From Desulfobacteraceae bacterium (lineage in GTDB: Bacteria > Desulfobacterota > Desulfobacteria > Desulfobacterales > Desulfosalsimonadaceae), in contig PUOB01000167.1 in assembly GCA_003551985.1 (NCBI GenBank), positions 1 through 7,173 of the forward strand: a DNA stretch of 7,173 nucleotides, written 5' to 3'. Each line of letters opens with the position of its first letter. The stretch's first letter is position 1. The notes under the pieces were generated by a model. It saw nothing but the letters and a program-made list of their open reading frames with translations, ran no database searches and was not told the origin of the DNA. The position numbers and the translations under genes are program-made. Below, in pieces: positions 5,705-7,173 of this stretch.

Positions 5705-6730
5705 ATGTCCTTGAATGAATTAACCTATATGAACTGGCGGGAAATTATCAATCCCGGCAAGGTTCAGATTGACAGCCAGACGGAAAGCTACGGCAAATTT
5801 GTGTGGGAACCCCTGGAGCGGGGATTCGGCATAACAATCGGCAATTCCTTAAGGCGCATCATTCTTTCGTCGCTTTACGGGGCCGCTATCGTTTCCGTAA
5901 AAATCAATGATGTGATGCATGAATACAGCACCATTGATGGTGTTCTGGAAGATGTATCCGAAATCATTTTGAATTTGAAAAAAGTCCGCATCAAAATGAG
6001 CGACGCCGCGCCGAAGACGCTTGAAGTTCAATCCAAAGGCGAGGGAGTCGTTACGGCGGCCAGCATTGTGAGCCCCGATGGCCGAGTGACGGTGTTGAAT
6101 CCGGATCAGCACATCGCCACGGTAACCGCGGACGTTGAGTTGAATATGGCCTTGACCGCTGCCGCAGGCAAGGGGTACAGCCTTGCGGAATCAAACAAGG
6201 ACCCGGATGCCCCGGTGGGCACCCTGGCCATTGATTCTGTTTTTTCACCGATCCAGAGGGTGAGCTACCTTGTGGGTAACGCACGTGTGGGCCAGAGAAC
6301 GGATTATGACAAGCTGACCATGGAAATCTGGACCGATGGTTCCGTCAAGCCGGAAAATGCCGTTTCATATGCGGCCAAGATTCTCAAGGAACAGATGAAT
6401 GCGTTTATCAATTTCGATGAGGATGATGAGCCCACCCCCCAGGAGCCGGTTGAAAGCGAAGCAAAGCAGAAATTTAATGATAACCTTTACCTGGACGTGG
6501 ATGAGTTGGAATTGTCGGTGCGCAGCGCGAACTGCCTGAGAAATGCGAACATTCATAAGATATACCAGCTGGTCCAGAAAACCGAATCCGAGATGCTCAA
6601 AACAAAAAATTTCGGCAGAAAATCACTAAACGAAATCAAGGAACTGTTATCGGAAATGGGTCTTTCACTGGGGATGAAGCTTGATGGGTTCGTTCCGCCG
6701 GAAGAGGACCCTGAACAGGGAGAGAATTAG
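5705..6730 (+). CDS. rpoA: DNA-directed RNA polymerase alpha subunit
   Basis: The 341-residue protein is the alpha subunit, whose dimer scaffolds assembly of beta and beta-prime. The N-terminal domain (about 1-237) carries [20 protein letters not shown] (38-57), the dimerisation and assembly signature, then the [20 protein letters not shown] stretch. An acidic, proline-containing linker (about 238-258) leads to the C-terminal domain. There [16 protein letters not shown] (271-286) and [15 protein letters not shown] (301-315) carry the residues equivalent to E. coli Arg265, Asn268, Gly296, Lys298 and Ser299. The subunit should thus bind UP elements and contact activators. A 95-base spacer separates it from rpsD, and rplQ follows after 2 bases. 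Confidence 0.98.
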   Translation: MSLNELTYMNWREIINPGKVQIDSQTESYGKFVWEPLERGFGITIGNSLRRIILSSLYGAAIVSVKINDVMHEYSTIDGVLEDVSEIILNLKKVRIKMSDAAPKTLEVQSKGEGVVTAASIVSPDGRVTVLNPDQHIATVTADVELNMALTAAAGKGYSLAESNKDPDAPVGTLAIDSVFSPIQRVSYLVGNARVGQRTDYDKLTMEIWTDGSVKPENAVSYAAKILKEQMNAFINFDEDDEPTPQEPVESEAKQKFNDNLYLDVDELELSVRSANCLRNANIHKIYQLVQKTESEMLKTKNFGRKSLNEIKELLSEMGLSLGMKLDGFVPPEEDPEQGEN

Positions 6731-6732
6731 TC

Positions 6733-7143
6733 ATGCGGCATAAAAAGAGCGGCGTTAAACTCAATCGTACAAGCAGCCATCGCAAAGCGATGTTTAGAAA
6801 TATGGTCACATCCCTATTCAAGCATGAACGAATTAAAACCACCGATGTAAAGGCCAAGGCGTTGCGCGGATGGGCGGACCACCTGGTTACCCTGGCCAAG
6901 CGCGGCGATTTGCATGCCAGGCGTCAAGCGGCGGCCATTATTCGTGAAAAGGATATCGTTCAAAAGCTTTTTGACCAGGCGCCGACGCGTTTTGAAGGTG
7001 TCTCAGGGGGTTATACGCGTATTATCAAGCTGGGACACCGTCCCGGCGATGCGGCACCCATTTCCATCATCGAATTGACCGGTGAGCCGCCGGCAGCAGC
7101 AGCAGCAACTGAGACCGGCGACAAGACGGCCAAAAAGGAATAA
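6733..7143 (+). CDS. rplQ: 50S ribosomal protein L17
   Basis: The 136-residue protein is L17, located on the 50S surface near the peptide exit tunnel. It begins [24 protein letters not shown], the family signature (typical start MRH-[KR]), continues [18 protein letters not shown], and has the C-terminal [24 protein letters not shown]. The last 20 or so residues ([20 protein letters not shown]) extend beyond the conserved core as a low-complexity tail, a region that varies in the family. The start is 2 bases after the rpoA stop, with AGGGAG at 6717-6722, so it is probably coupled to rpoA. It is normally the last gene of the alpha operon. The 30 bases after it show no terminator before the window ends. 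Confidence 0.97.
   Translation: MRHKKSGVKLNRTSSHRKAMFRNMVTSLFKHERIKTTDVKAKALRGWADHLVTLAKRGDLHARRQAAAIIREKDIVQKLFDQAPTRFEGVSGGYTRIIKLGHRPGDAAPISIIELTGEPPAAAAATETGDKTAKKE
7093..7107 (+). repeat. GCA trinucleotide repeat, five copies, inside rplQ
   Basis: Five in-frame GCA codons encode five alanines in the non-conserved L17 tail. A pure codon run of this kind could change length by slippage without disturbing the reading frame or the L17 core. Confidence 0.85.
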
Positions 7144-7173
7144 ATTGTTTCATCGTTCCCTTTATCTTTTCAT

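Noticed and set aside
7144..7173. Terminator for the alpha operon after rplQ.
   Set aside because: Only 30 bases remain; they are pyrimidine-rich but show no stem, so nothing can be concluded before the window ends.

Overview
This window is a contiguous stretch of the bacterial spc and alpha ribosomal-protein operons. All genes are on the + strand, and none looks broken or frameshifted. The order is rpsH (3' end only), rplF, rplR, rpsE, rpmD, rplO, secY, infA, rpmJ, rpsM, rpsK, rpsD, rpoA, rplQ. The proteins, the order and the alpha-subunit C-terminal domain look proteobacterial in the broad sense. A sulfate-reducing Desulfobacterota (former Deltaproteobacteria, Desulfobacteraceae-like) is my best guess. 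It rests on the general appearance of the proteins and on a palindromic repeat that I associate from memory with that group; I could not run a search.

Region 1 to 3537 is the distal spc operon: S8 tail, L6, L18, S5, L30, L15 and the SecY translocon channel. Gaps are short (1 to 47 bases), and rpmD and rplO overlap by ATGA. Region 3574 to 3960 holds infA and rpmJ. The adk and map genes that often sit between secY and infA are absent. Region 3977 to 7143 is the alpha operon: S13, S11, S4, RNA polymerase alpha and L17. Three small-subunit genes (rpsE, rpsM, rpsD) start with TTG behind near-consensus Shine-Dalgarno sequences.

The one clear departure from an ordinary ribosomal operon is the 201-base spacer between rpsK and rpsD (4779-4979). 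It holds a non-coding palindromic element of about 150 bases with terminal inverted repeats, a nested inner hairpin and a duplicated left end. It is flanked by an exact 9-base direct repeat, CAAAATTGA, that looks like a target-site duplication. Removing the element and one repeat copy restores a spacer of about 45 bases, like those elsewhere in the operon. I read it as a MITE-like insertion that is now transcribed inside an essential operon, just upstream of rpsD-rpoA-rplQ.

Together the genes supply 30S and 50S proteins, initiation factor IF1, the membrane insertion channel and a core RNA polymerase subunit, so translation, secretion and transcription capacity are co-expressed. I found no tRNA, rRNA, CRISPR array, transposase gene or convincing intrinsic terminator, and no previously undescribed protein system.
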